From Blautia sp. (GTDB lineage: Bacteria > Bacillota > Clostridia > Lachnospirales > Lachnospiraceae), in assembly GCA_030841965.1 (NCBI GenBank), contig JAUUSJ010000002.1, positions 1 to 64,000 on the forward strand: 64,000 bases of DNA, read 5' to 3'. Positions 39,401 through 47,700 of this stretch are shown in pieces. A model generated the notes under the pieces. The model was not told the DNA's origin. It ran no database searches and saw only the letters and a program-made list of their open reading frames with translations. Position numbers and translations under genes: made by a program. Every line of letters starts with the position of its first letter. Positions within the stretch are counted from its first letter, which is position 1.

Positions 39401-40444
39401 ATTACAATTAATGGAGGATGGTCGAGATATGAAGCTAACCTGGATTTTAATGGATATAATCTTATATTAAGCAATGGAGCTCAACTTTCATTTGAAAATT
39501 ATGCAAATGTACTACTGGAGAATTCTAGTGAGAAATCTGGTGGAATGAAAGGTTCTGGTAATAGACTTATCTACGTACGACAATCCTCTATTACGATAAA
39601 TGGTGGAAGGTATGAGGGAACAAATACAAATAGTATTATAGAATGTGCGTCGAGCGGTGAGGTAATGATAAATGATGGTACATTTGTGAGTGAAGGGGGC
39701 TTTTTGAGTAAAGTTATTTATTTGAGTGGAGATGGACTAGCTACGATAAACGGCGGAGAATTTAACTGTACGTATGCATTTTCGATAGAAAGTGCGAATG
39801 CAAATTTGAATATAAAAGGTGGCGTATATAATGTAGTTGGAAGTGAAATTTTATATGGAAAAGGTACTGTGAATTTTACTGACCATCCAGAGCCTACAGG
39901 AATCCAAATTCAGAGTAATACAGGAGAGGATACGGCGGGAAGTAAGATTCAATTGCCAGAGGGTTATGTTATGTTGGATTCGACGAGTATGGAGAAAGTG
40001 GATGTCTTAAAGGGACTTTCCAATGTGACAATCGGGGCAGAACCAACCATTTATGTAGATATATCTTGGGGTGAGATGGCTTTTACTTATGAAGAAGGAG
40101 AGTGGAATCCGAAGACACATAGTTATGATATCGAAGGGGGATGGAAGAAAGCAGAGAAGGAAAATGCTGGAGAGATTCAGGTGACGAATCGTAGCTCCAC
40201 TTCCATGAAGATTCAATATAAATTTGAAAAGAATAGTAGTACAGATGGAATCGATAATGTGACAGGCAGCTTTGATTCAAAGTCCGAGACGTTTGACAAG
40301 AATACAGCGACTTCTGTATTGGCGAGTGAAGGCGGCGCAGAGATAGTGGATTTCTCGCTAGATGGAAAACCATCCAATACGATAGAGTCCAATACGGTGC
40401 TTGGTACGGTCACGGTAGTGATTAACGAGGAAAAAGAGAATTAA
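36422..40444 (+). CDS. Large secreted protein: three beta-helix blocks and five InlB/Flg_new repeats
   Basis: A 1340-residue protein. A Sec signal peptide ends near residue 30 (GVGVSA). Three related beta-helix blocks begin with units such as NYENLQSAVDAAMN (~80), YYDNIESAIAAASQ (~415) and LFEDLQEAFDYAMNEA (~960) and continue with TINGG/VIEGG rungs. Five InlB-type (Flg_new) repeats of ~68 residues, each ending in A-V-W or A-T-W, lie at ~335-402, 659-729, 731-801, 803-871 and 874-943. No LPXTG signal, SLH or choline-binding repeats and no C-terminal membrane anchor were seen, so attachment is unclear. A preferred ATG at 36422 follows GAGGAGG. It is probably an adhesin or glycan-binding protein (inference). 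Confidence 0.8.
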   Translation: MKDIKKRLSTILSVLLSLVLVLNLGVGVSADEKDMRTVTIEETAGENGLQGEEGENIQAMDQIAAGETVATVTTSDGNIIGNYENLQSAVDAAMNAESSTVTILSNITLETGLNITDGNFCIDLAGKKIDCGDESTITVNGGNIVLQSSSSEGGMVENTSLKTFGSGVKLNGGQVTIEGGTYLARYGIIVNGGELIVHDGFFNGYSYPIANYGGTVVIEGGTLNGSGGWAAFCVGSNSVNTTIIRNGAFIPAVSEGNEIVIDYRGSSLDLSQCQVLTSLKFTNRGAITTEVTKIILPEEYVLVAPNGEIVTQSLQSNNFGGRTVSVGLKSEVAEYTVYFDANGGSGTMAPVEHILRDYTLPECSFDPPEGKAFQSWNVNGKEYAPGTEIAVKEDTTVFATWYNIAATVTAEDGSLVGYYDNIESAIAAASQNDNSTLKLMTDMECDNIYLNGGTYTIDLNGKNIIYKTTCFRIENDSNITFEDTSGGNGTVTNNNGYKVRFAFQVSGTSKLTIKGGTYIGGQAAICSYSNVVIEGGNFSVTKDNQSVILNYGDGSTTINQGFFNGKNAYYAISNTGSLYLNGGNIINGKSGTIEYYGGKIDLSQNSDPVGIVVNNRSGSAIIVSSVILLPEGYYLVDKNNIQVEEIVESGEKVTVSSSRYFKITFEPNGGSGQMGAKAVEAGEYTLPECDFNAPEGTVFKSWEIDGVEYQPGEKYTITKSTTVTAVWKNLSYTVNFYQDESQEAESKTITVPYGDYTLPECSFDVPEGKVFKAWKIDGKEYVAGEVYKITDSKEIVAVWESLSYTVRFFAGGGSGTMENETVPYGDYILPECGFTAPEGQMFKAWLINNQEYVAGEVYKITGDTLIMPVWKTRTFTVSFDAGGGSGQMNDVNDIISYYTFPACMFTAPDGMQFRAWKIGEEEQAPGYRLRLTDDIKLTAVWEEIPQNPVASVTPPKGATILFEDLQEAFDYAMNEANTGSTIRLLSDIELSKSITINGGWSRYEANLDFNGYNLILSNGAQLSFENYANVLLENSSEKSGGMKGSGNRLIYVRQSSITINGGRYEGTNTNSIIECASSGEVMINDGTFVSEGGFLSKVIYLSGDGLATINGGEFNCTYAFSIESANANLNIKGGVYNVVGSEILYGKGTVNFTDHPEPTGIQIQSNTGEDTAGSKIQLPEGYVMLDSTSMEKVDVLKGLSNVTIGAEPTIYVDISWGEMAFTYEEGEWNPKTHSYDIEGGWKKAEKENAGEIQVTNRSSTSMKIQYKFEKNSSTDGIDNVTGSFDSKSETFDKNTATSVLASEGGAEIVDFSLDGKPSNTIESNTVLGTVTVVINEEKEN

Positions 40445-40460
40445 GCTTTGAAAAAAGTCG

Positions 40461-40502
40461 GAGATATTGGAGAATCATTTTCCAATATCTCTGGCTTTTT
40501 TA
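40461..40502 (+). terminator. Terminator of the surface-protein gene
   Basis: GAGATATTGGA (40461-40471) pairs with TCCAATATCTC (40481-40491), followed by TGGCTTTTTTATT. Confidence 0.9.
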
Positions 40503-40817
40503 TTGTGAATACGACTGGTGATTGCGAGAACACCAAAGGTGTAGAGCAATCAGTTTCCATGGTTGGTAATATCTACATTGACAGATATATTTGTTTTTTC
40601 ACAAAAAGAAAGAAGGGGAAAATATTTGTTTGATATTTTCTATAAAGGAAATGAAAAATAATTCGCATATATGGAAAAATGATAAGAAATATTGTGAAAA
40701 TATACAAAAAATAATCTAAAAACACGCAAATAATTGACAAAAATGTCAAAACACGCTATAATTATTACAGAAATAAGAAATAAATTCGCATATATGAATT
40801 AGAAAGGGGGATATGAT
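40503..40817. other. 315-bp intergenic region with the IclR promoter and repeats
   Basis: No coding-like frame is seen. It contains two copies of ATTCGCATATATG (40661-40673 and 40784-40796), two of AAAACACGC (40719-40727 and 40748-40756) and a consensus promoter at 40734-40762. Confidence 0.6.
40734..40762 (+). promoter_or_regulatory. Consensus promoter of the IclR/sugar-acid cluster with operator dyad
   Basis: TTGACA (40734-40739), 17 bp, TATAAT (40757-40762). The -35 box is part of the dyad TTGACA-aaaa-TGTCAA (40734-40749), and AAAACACGC flanks it on both sides. These are candidate IclR sites for autoregulation. Confidence 0.8.
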
Positions 40818-41585
40818 ATGGCAGTGAAATCAGCGGAAAGAGTGTTGACGATATTTGAACATCTGATGGGATTTCCGAATGGTTTGACCGCAAGAGAAAT
40901 TAGCACATATCTTGGCATTGCACCGAGCAGTACCCATGAGCTTTTAAAGACTCTAAAAGGTCGGGATTATCTGATAGAGGATGAGAATAAGCGCTATACA
41001 CTCGGACCGAAGTTAATCCAGCTTGGCACAAATGCCGCATCGTATTTTGATATCAATAAGATTGCGATGCCAGTTTTAAGACAGATTATGGAGGAGCTAG
41101 AAGAGACCGTTTTTATGGCAATTCTCTCAGGAAAAGAGATTGTCTATGTGGCGAAGGTGAATAATAATAAGACGATGATGACGAACGCCAATCTTGGCAG
41201 CAGAAAGCCAATTTATTGTACTGGTCTTGGAAAAGCCTTCTTATCTTTTATGCCTGAGGAGGATAGTAAAAAAATAATTGATAATCTGACTTTTGTTTCT
41301 TTTACAGATAATACTGTAAAGAATAAAGAAGAACTGTACTGTCAAATGTCCGTTTTTCGCAAGCAAGGTTATGCCGTGGATGATGAGGAGATTGAGGAGG
41401 GACTTTACTGTGTGGCAGTTCCTGTGTATGATGCAAAATATCATCTGACCGTAGCCATCAGTGTATCTGGTTTAAAACCGAGAATGCTGAAAAAGAAAAA
41501 TAGAGTGGTAGAATGTCTTTTGCGGTTTTCACAGACGCTTTCAAGAAAGCTATGCTGTGAGACCGAGAAAATAGAATTTTTATAA
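40818..41585 (+). CDS. IclR-family transcriptional regulator
   Basis: A 255-residue IclR protein. N-terminal winged helix: KSAERVLTIFEHLMGFPNGLTAREISTYLGIAPSSTHELLKTL (residues ~4-47). The C-terminal ligand domain has GSRKPIYCTGLGKAFLSFM and EEGLYCVAVPVYDAKYHLTVAISVSGL, both family hallmarks. It is the first gene of a cluster for sugar-acid breakdown, and KdgR-type IclR proteins commonly control such clusters. AAGGGGG precedes the ATG. Confidence 0.9.
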   Translation: MAVKSAERVLTIFEHLMGFPNGLTAREISTYLGIAPSSTHELLKTLKGRDYLIEDENKRYTLGPKLIQLGTNAASYFDINKIAMPVLRQIMEELEETVFMAILSGKEIVYVAKVNNNKTMMTNANLGSRKPIYCTGLGKAFLSFMPEEDSKKIIDNLTFVSFTDNTVKNKEELYCQMSVFRKQGYAVDDEEIEEGLYCVAVPVYDAKYHLTVAISVSGLKPRMLKKKNRVVECLLRFSQTLSRKLCCETEKIEFL

Positions 41586-41603
41586 AACTTAAAGGAGGAG
41601 AAA

Positions 41604-42497
41604 ATGAAAACATTGTATGGTGTTTGTCCGCCAGTTATTACAATTTTTGGTAAAAATGGTAATATTGACTATGAGGCAAATAAAAAACATGCAGATTTCC
41701 TGATTGAGAAGGGCGTAGACGGCCTGGCTTATCTGGGAACATCTGGCGAGTTCAGTATTATGACACTCGATGAGAAAAAGGAATTTATGAGGGAGATGTC
41801 CGCCTATGTGGGTGGCAGAGTGCAGGTAATCGTAGGTGTGGGAAGCACAAGCTTAAAAGAGACGCTGGAATTATTAAAATGCGCAGAGGAAGCTTCCGTG
41901 GATGGTTGTCTTTTGGTGAATCCATATTTTAGTGTCTATGATGAGACTATGGTGGAAGCTTATTATGACTATGTGGCGAAGCAGACAAAGCTTCCAATCA
42001 TTATTTATAATTTTCCAGATTTAACAGGATTTAATTTTTCTGCTGCCCTTGTCGAAAGATTAGTAAAAAAGCATGAAAATATTGTCGGTATCAAAGATAC
42101 CATCGAAGACTCGGCACATTTAATTGAAATGATAAAGATACAAGAGATTCGCCCAGAATTTACTGTATTTTGTGCCTATGAAAACCAGGCATTGGGCTCT
42201 TTAGTAAATGGAGCTGGAGGGCTTATCAACGCAACTGCAAATTTTGCACCTGAATTTACTGTTGGCTTATATCAATCTTTTCAAAATGGAGATATGAAAA
42301 AGGCAAGCGAGTATTTTAATCAACTCTGCCATGCGATGGATATTTATGGATATAGCAAGCCATTATTTCTTGCATGTAAGCAGGCAGTTTATGAGAGAGT
42401 ACTTGGTTATAATGGGGTGGAGCGCCTTCCAGCTGTCTCGCTTGGGGAAGAGAAAAGGAGAGCCATTGCAGATAAATTAAAAGAATTAGGATTATAA
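41604..42497 (+). CDS. DapA-superfamily aldolase, probably for a 2-keto-3-deoxy sugar acid
   Basis: A 297-residue class I aldolase of the dihydrodipicolinate synthase superfamily. YLGTSGEFSIMTLDEK (residues ~43-58), the Tyr in IIIYNFPDLTGF (~136) and Schiff-base Lys164 in VGIKDT are seen. Family members include N-acetylneuraminate lyase and 2-keto-3-deoxygluconate aldolases (YagE/YjhH). Next to an L-rhamnonate dehydratase, it most likely splits 2-keto-3-deoxy-L-rhamnonate into pyruvate and lactaldehyde. It starts 19 bp after the IclR gene, with AAAGGAGG. Confidence 0.85.
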   Translation: MKTLYGVCPPVITIFGKNGNIDYEANKKHADFLIEKGVDGLAYLGTSGEFSIMTLDEKKEFMREMSAYVGGRVQVIVGVGSTSLKETLELLKCAEEASVDGCLLVNPYFSVYDETMVEAYYDYVAKQTKLPIIIYNFPDLTGFNFSAALVERLVKKHENIVGIKDTIEDSAHLIEMIKIQEIRPEFTVFCAYENQALGSLVNGAGGLINATANFAPEFTVGLYQSFQNGDMKKASEYFNQLCHAMDIYGYSKPLFLACKQAVYERVLGYNGVERLPAVSLGEEKRRAIADKLKELGL

Positions 42498-42516
42498 GAG
42501 AAAGGAAGTAGGAAGT

Positions 42517-43716
42517 ATGAGTTTAATGGGAAGAAAAATTGTGGCAATTAGAGCGTATGTCGTTGAGGGTGGTGGCGCAGATTATCATGACCAGGGTGAG
42601 GAACATTGGATTGTTAAACAGATTGCTACTCCGATGAGTATTTATCCAGAGTATAAGGCGACACGTACCAGTTTTGGAATTAATGCATTAAAGACATTGG
42701 TGGTAGAAGTCGAGGCAGATAACGGTGTGACGGGATTTGGTATTACAACAGGAGGTTATCCAGCCGCATGGCTTGTGATGAATCATTTAGAGAGATTCGT
42801 AGTCGGAAAGGATGCTGCTGAGATTGAAATTATTTGGGACCAGATGTATCGCGCTTCCTTGTATTATGGACGAAAAGGTGTTGTTATGAATGCCATTTCT
42901 GCGATTGACCTTGCTCTATGGGATTTATTGGGAAGATTGCGAGAGGAGCCAGTATATTCTATGCTCGGTGGCAAGGTGCGTGAGGAGCTTGAATTTTATG
43001 CAACTGGTCCAAGACCTGATTTGGCAAAGGAGATGGGATTTATCGGCGGCAAACTTCCTCTTGTATATGGACAGGCTGACGGTGAGGAAGGGCTGAGGAA
43101 GAATATTGAGACCGCAAGGAAGATGAGAGAAAAATGCGGCGATGATTTCTGGTTAATGTGGGATTGTTGGATGGCTCTTGATTTGCCATATGCAAAGAAA
43201 TTGATGAATGCATCTGACGAGCTTGGCTTTAAATGGATTGAGGAATGTTTTAATCCAGATGATTACTGGTCATATAGGGATTTAAAGAAGGCTGCATTTT
43301 CAAAAAATATTCTCGTGACAGGCGGTGAGCATGAGGCGACCAGATATGGTTTCCGCGCTTTAATTGAGGAATGTGATATTGATATTATTCAGCCTGATGT
43401 TGGCTGGTGTGGTGGTATGACAGAATTAATCAAGATTGGAAATTTGGCGGATGCTCACGGCAAGATGGTTATCCCTCACGGAAGTGGTATTTATAGCCAT
43501 CATTATGTGACGACAAAGATAAATTCACCGTTTACAGAACAGCTGATGATGGCACCTAAGGCAGATAAAGTTCTTCCACAGTACTATCCACTTATTAAAG
43601 ACGAGCCTATTCCAGTGAATGGTCGATTAAAGGTTGGAGATAAACCAGGCTTTGGTGTTGAGTTAAATAAAGATGAGAATCATTTAATCGAAGTGAAAAA
43701 AGGCACAAGATTATAG
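42517..43716 (+). CDS. rhmD: L-rhamnonate dehydratase (enolase superfamily)
   Basis: A 399-residue enolase-superfamily dehydratase. It agrees over its whole length with E. coli RhmD as I remember it: DYHDQGEEHWIVKQIATPMS, RTSFGINALKTLVVEVEAD, LEFYATGPRPDLAKEMGFIGGK, CGDDFWLMWDCWMALD (metal Asp), FKWIEECFNPDDY, ILVTGGEHEATRYGFR and PHGSGIYSHHYVTT (catalytic His). It removes water from L-rhamnonate to give 2-keto-3-deoxy-L-rhamnonate. Related sugar acids with the same stereochemistry (L-lyxonate, L-mannonate) are possible. AAAGGAAG precedes the ATG. Confidence 0.9.
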   Translation: MSLMGRKIVAIRAYVVEGGGADYHDQGEEHWIVKQIATPMSIYPEYKATRTSFGINALKTLVVEVEADNGVTGFGITTGGYPAAWLVMNHLERFVVGKDAAEIEIIWDQMYRASLYYGRKGVVMNAISAIDLALWDLLGRLREEPVYSMLGGKVREELEFYATGPRPDLAKEMGFIGGKLPLVYGQADGEEGLRKNIETARKMREKCGDDFWLMWDCWMALDLPYAKKLMNASDELGFKWIEECFNPDDYWSYRDLKKAAFSKNILVTGGEHEATRYGFRALIEECDIDIIQPDVGWCGGMTELIKIGNLADAHGKMVIPHGSGIYSHHYVTTKINSPFTEQLMMAPKADKVLPQYYPLIKDEPIPVNGRLKVGDKPGFGVELNKDENHLIEVKKGTRL

Positions 43717-43750
43717 TGATAAAGATAAATAAGCAGAGGGAGGATAAAAA

Positions 43751-45103
43751 ATGTCAACAGGTTTTTTAGTTTTATCATTAGTATTATCCATCGCCTTGAT
43801 TATGATTTTGATTATCAAGGTGAAATTAAATCCCGCTATTTCTCTTGTATTGGGTGCGTTACTTTTAGGTGTGCTGTCAGGGCTGTCTTTGATTGATACG
43901 ATTAATGGTATTAACGATGGATTTGGCAGTATGTTGGGAAGTATCGGTTTTCCGATTGGTTTTGGTATTATTCTCGGTCAGTTAGTCAGTGACTGTGGTG
44001 GTGCCAATGTCATTGCTGAGAAATTAGTGCAGTTGTTTCCAGAAAAATACGCTTTGTATGCGGTGGCTTTTGCAGCCTTTGTATTGTCCATACCAGTTTT
44101 CTTTGATGTAACATTTGTTATTTTAATTCCAATTGGCATCGCTCTCATGAAAAAAATCAACAAAGGGATTGCCTATATTGTCGGTGTTATCTCGATAGGA
44201 GCGGGCGTAGCTCATACATTAATACCTCCCACACCGAATCCTTTGGCAGCGGCTTCGGCGGAATACTTTGATTTTGACCTCGGTATTATGATTGGAGCAG
44301 GATTTTGTATCGGTTTTGTCATGGTTTTAGTTGCCGTTACAATCTATACAAAGATTTTAGACAGGGGTCTCTGGAAAGTAGAAAGCGATGAGACAGGAGA
44401 AGGTCCTGCTGTGGAAGAGATAGAGATGCCAGAGAAAGTACCATCCTTTGGTGTGGCGATGATACCAGTTATACTTCCGGTTGTCTTAATTCTTGTGAAT
44501 ACAATCTGCGATATGGTTCTTGATAGTACGCCGGTATTTATCAGTTTTCTTGGAACGAAGACAGTATCCTTGCTTATGGGTGCATTGGCGGCATATGTTA
44601 TCGCTGTTAGGACAATCGGCATGAAAGAGACAGAGAAATCTGCGACAGAGGCCTTGAAATCGGCTGGTATAGTTTTTCTTATTACGGGTGCAGGAGGTTC
44701 TCTTTCAAAGATTATTGACCTTGCAGGTGTAAATGATGCGATTGTCACGTTGATTGGTGGATTATCTTCCAATATCTTGGTTGTACTATTAATAGGATAT
44801 TTCCTCGGATTGATTTTTAGACAGATTACTGGTTCAGGCACGACTGCTTCCTTGACGTCCATGAGTATCATGACGAGTGTTGCTGCGACGGTGAGTATTC
44901 ATCCAGTATTTCTTGCCTTGGCATGTCTGGACGGTGCACTTTTTGGATGCACAATTAATGATAGTGGATTTTGGATTGTGACGAATATGAGTGGCTTTAC
45001 TGTGACGGGTGGCATGAAAACATATACTCTCGGACAGGCGATTGCATCGGTGATTGGGATTATCATTATTATTATTGTGGCGATGATATCCGTTATGTTC
45101 TAG
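43751..45103 (+). CDS. GntP-family sugar-acid permease
   Basis: A 450-residue membrane protein with about 12-14 segments. GntP hallmarks are KLNPAISLVLGALLLGVLSG, IGFPIGFGIILGQLVSDCGGANVIA, HTLIPPTPNPLAAASA and FRQITGSGTTASLTSMSIM, then LDGALFGCTINDSGFWIV. The family imports gluconate and related sugar acids with protons. As the last gene of the cluster it probably brings in the substrate of the dehydratase. Confidence 0.92.
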   Translation: MSTGFLVLSLVLSIALIMILIIKVKLNPAISLVLGALLLGVLSGLSLIDTINGINDGFGSMLGSIGFPIGFGIILGQLVSDCGGANVIAEKLVQLFPEKYALYAVAFAAFVLSIPVFFDVTFVILIPIGIALMKKINKGIAYIVGVISIGAGVAHTLIPPTPNPLAAASAEYFDFDLGIMIGAGFCIGFVMVLVAVTIYTKILDRGLWKVESDETGEGPAVEEIEMPEKVPSFGVAMIPVILPVVLILVNTICDMVLDSTPVFISFLGTKTVSLLMGALAAYVIAVRTIGMKETEKSATEALKSAGIVFLITGAGGSLSKIIDLAGVNDAIVTLIGGLSSNILVVLLIGYFLGLIFRQITGSGTTASLTSMSIMTSVAATVSIHPVFLALACLDGALFGCTINDSGFWIVTNMSGFTVTGGMKTYTLGQAIASVIGIIIIIIVAMISVMF

Positions 45104-45454
45104 AAAAAGGGGATGAAATATATGGGAAAGATAATGAAAAAGGGCAATAATAGTTGCAGCTATTATCACCCGGATGTTGAATGGAATCTTTGACTCTCAA
45201 TTCTCAACGATATTATCTTAACATATAGTTTGTTGTTTCGCAAGATAGAATCAGTTTTTCACAAAGTATATCTCATATTAGAAAATAACTGCAAGATTAT
45301 AAAATATGTAGGAATAAATTATCTAAATTGCATTTAATACTCAAAAGGGGAGAATGAAATACTTCATGCTCCCCTTCATTTTTATGTTATGTCTATTCTA
45401 TTTTATTATATTTTAAACAGATGAAATAATTTTGGAATGGCATTAAGATGAAAA
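45104..45454. other. 351-bp gap: 23-residue remnant frame and terminator
   Basis: A short frame at 45122-45193 (MGKIMKKGNNSCSYYHPDVEWNL) has a weak ribosome site (AAGGGG) and may be a remnant of a lost fifth gene of the cluster. The rest is AT-rich without coding character, and a terminator lies at 45345-45380. Confidence 0.4.
45345..45380. terminator. Terminator between the GntP and sortase genes
   Basis: AAGGGGAG (45345-45352) pairs with CTCCCCTT (45369-45376), with an inner ATGAA/TTCAT pair, followed by CATTTTTAT. It can serve the plus-strand sugar-acid cluster. Confidence 0.85.
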
Positions 45455-46177
45455 TTAAGCTTTTATACATCTTACTGTGACACGGCTTTGACCTCCATAT
45501 GTACAGGTAAAAAGAGTCAGAGGATATTCTCCGCTTGTCATCTCTGCCACTGCAGTTGGATTTAGCGTGTCAATCTCAGCTACCTCATAGATGGAGGCAA
45601 GGCCATTGACATCTGTGAATACAACGAGGTCTCCGCTTTTTAGTGAGGAGATTTTTCCAAAATGACGGCTATAATTATGTGCCAAAATGACTAAGTCATC
45701 TGTCTCGACGGAACCACTGAATCTACAAGGAGATATTCTGAGTCGAGGATAGCTCCATTCTGCCATGACGGGCAACTCACGATTGAGAGCAGGAATGGAT
45801 AGATAGCCTATATATCCGTATCCACCAATCGCTGTCTGTGACATGGAAAAGCCCGTAGAGGAGCGACCTAAAACTTGGTCTTCATTTGAGAATGAGGGGG
45901 TAGAATCGTCGGAATTACCAGAATTTTCGCTTCCCTGTCCGTTTTTGTCATTTATCCCAGAAGCTCCCTGATTAGATGCGTTATCATTTTGAGTGGATGA
46001 GGTATCTTGTTGCTTGGAATCAGGATTTGGAGTTCTATCCTTCAGAGTTTCTAAAATATCCTCCGCTGATTGCCCAGCTTTATTATCCTCGTATCTATTG
46101 AATAAAACGAGAGACAGTGCTATCAAAATTAAAACTGCTCCCAAAGCCATACATGTCATACCAAGTTTACGACGCAT
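45455..46177 (-). CDS. Sortase-family transpeptidase
   Basis: A 240-residue protein. Residues 8-26 are one membrane segment near the N-terminus, then a low-complexity Ser/Asn/Asp/Gln linker (~35-105), then a sortase domain: GYGYIGYLSIPALNRELPVM, LVILAHNYSRHFGKIS with catalytic His167, and YPLTLFTCTYGGQSRVTVRC with Cys225 and probable Arg232. Orientation fits a membrane-anchored extracellular enzyme that joins surface proteins to the wall or to pili. No substrate with a sorting signal is encoded in the window, including the large surface protein at 36422. The class cannot be fixed by eye. Confidence 0.85.
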   Translation of the reverse strand: MRRKLGMTCMALGAVLILIALSLVLFNRYEDNKAGQSAEDILETLKDRTPNPDSKQQDTSSTQNDNASNQGASGINDKNGQGSENSGNSDDSTPSFSNEDQVLGRSSTGFSMSQTAIGGYGYIGYLSIPALNRELPVMAEWSYPRLRISPCRFSGSVETDDLVILAHNYSRHFGKISSLKSGDLVVFTDVNGLASIYEVAEIDTLNPTAVAEMTSGEYPLTLFTCTYGGQSRVTVRCIKA

Positions 46178-46253
46178 TTTTCTCTCTTCCTTTCTATATT
46201 TGTACTAATTTTACAGAACAATCTTTTGTTTGTCAAGGTATCCCCAAAATGAC

Positions 46254-46307
46254 GATAGCGTAAAATTTTTGTTCGTTCTTTTTTACTTACAAAAATTTTA
46301 CGCTATC
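46254..46307. terminator. Perfect 19-bp inverted repeat between GT8 and sortase genes
   Basis: Arms at 46254-46272 (begins GATAGCGTAAAA) and 46289-46307 are exact complements around a 16-nt loop. The position after the GT8 gene (minus strand) fits a terminator, though there is no long T-run. Confidence 0.6.
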
Positions 46308-46323
46308 CAATAATTTTCTAACA

Positions 46324-47145
46324 CTATATTTTGTTTTCTTCAATTAAATGTACATAATGCTTATATAGAGAAGAAAATCTTCCTCTATAGTTTGGATTCC
46401 ACGGTTTATTTTTTCCGCAAAAATGAAGAATTACCGTATTCTCCATTACCCAGTCCATATTTTGCTCTCCCTGACTTAAAAAACGATACTTTTCATACTG
46501 ACGGACGTCATAATTCCATACCGTCTCATCCAAAGAGAGAATCTTATCTCCGTAAAGTCCGTTCAAGATATCCTGGTCGGGCAAAACTAATAGCGACTTA
46601 TACTTCTCCACAAATTGAAAAATATCGTCAGTTTTTACCTCCTGCCTCATCTTTGGCAGATTCATAAGCAGTACACCAGAATTAAAATACTGGTCAGTCT
46701 TATAGTTTGGCAATCTCAGCTTACTCACATAACCCGATATTCCAGTCAAACCATTATGCATCGCAGCGGCAAATAATTCATCTGAAAATTCCTGCTCATA
46801 CAGAGGTCTCACCTTTCCAATCACTAAAATATCTGGGTCAAGATAAAGAACTCGCTCTAATGATTCTGGTAAAAACTCCGCCGCTAAGAGTCGATAATAC
46901 ATTGCCTGAGAATAATATCGAATGACCGGAGCATTTTCAAACACCGTCGTCTGTACCTTCATAGGATGCAAGACGCTTCCATGTTCAGCGCAATACACTG
47001 CTATCTTCTCCATATCTTCTTCTGTAACTTTCTCTCCAATCATATATATTTGAAAGCTTTCTTCTGGATTATTAAAAAATAAAGAACCCAACATAATTCG
47101 AAGATGGGATAAGTATTTATTATCCACAGTAACCAATATATTCAT
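46324..47145 (-). CDS. Family 8 glycosyltransferase
   Basis: A 273-residue GT8 enzyme of the LgtC/galacturonosyltransferase fold. MNILVTVDNKYLSHLRIMLGSLFFNN (residues 1-26), YYRLLAAEFLPESLERVLYLDPDILV with the metal DxD at 103-105, YFNSGVLLMNL and VILHFCGKNKPW are all family signs. It transfers a hexose (Glc or Gal) from a UDP-sugar, perhaps to a cell-surface glycan. A single gene on the minus strand, not with a polysaccharide cluster. Confidence 0.88.
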   Translation of the reverse strand: MNILVTVDNKYLSHLRIMLGSLFFNNPEESFQIYMIGEKVTEEDMEKIAVYCAEHGSVLHPMKVQTTVFENAPVIRYYSQAMYYRLLAAEFLPESLERVLYLDPDILVIGKVRPLYEQEFSDELFAAAMHNGLTGISGYVSKLRLPNYKTDQYFNSGVLLMNLPKMRQEVKTDDIFQFVEKYKSLLVLPDQDILNGLYGDKILSLDETVWNYDVRQYEKYRFLSQGEQNMDWVMENTVILHFCGKNKPWNPNYRGRFSSLYKHYVHLIEENKI

Positions 47146-47700
47146 TTATTATCAGCTCCAATACTCATAACTTTCGTCATAAGAAAAGAGCTAACCTCCT
47201 TTCCCTCAACCTACTCTCTCTAAATTCTACAAATATCTTTATTTCGGTCATGTCTTTTGACCCCTATGATACCGAATTGCTCCGCACAATGTGCTCCCGC
47301 AATTCTCAAAAACATTCCTAATCCGCTCATTTTTCTCCGAAAAACGGCTACTTATTCATGTTTTTGGCGGGTCCCAAGTTCAAAAATCCTCTTGCAAGCA
47401 AGCTTGCCTCGGATTTTTGAACTTTTGACCCTGGTATCATAATATTATGAATATCGACATACTCCGACTACAATTACAGTTATTCCTAACCATTTTACAA
47501 TTTATGGGGAAATATCTCAATAGACAAATTTAATATATATGTCAATATTTTGCTCTATGCTTTTTCATCTATCCCCCTTCCCTCAAAATTATCAATCAAA
47601 CAAAAACTTTACGTTATTATATGACGCTCTCTTGACATAAGGAAAAAGTTTGACTATGATAGAATTTAAGCTAAGATAAAGAAAAAGACGGGGAGTTTAT
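47146..47700. other. 555-bp intergenic region with a repeat copy
   Basis: It separates the divergent GT8 (minus) and topoisomerase (plus) genes. A dispersed repeat copy fills 47252-47440. The rest is AT-rich, and CTTGACATA (47632) is a possible -35 box for the topoisomerase gene. No coding-like frame outside the repeat. Confidence 0.55.
47252..47440 (+). repeat. Nearly full copy of the dispersed MITE-like repeat
   Basis: It matches 21955-22143 at all but about four of ~189 positions and ends with the same CTGGTATCAT terminus. The first ~17 bp of the left end are missing or replaced (GGTCAT). Confidence 0.85.

Noticed and set aside
40448..40633. 61-residue frame after the surface-protein gene
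   Set aside because: It runs through the terminator hairpin and has no ribosome site.
47257..47442. 61-residue frame within the dispersed repeat
   Set aside because: It lies wholly inside the repeat; the counterpart copy at 21.9 kb carries only a minus-strand frame of similar length, and no ribosome site is present.
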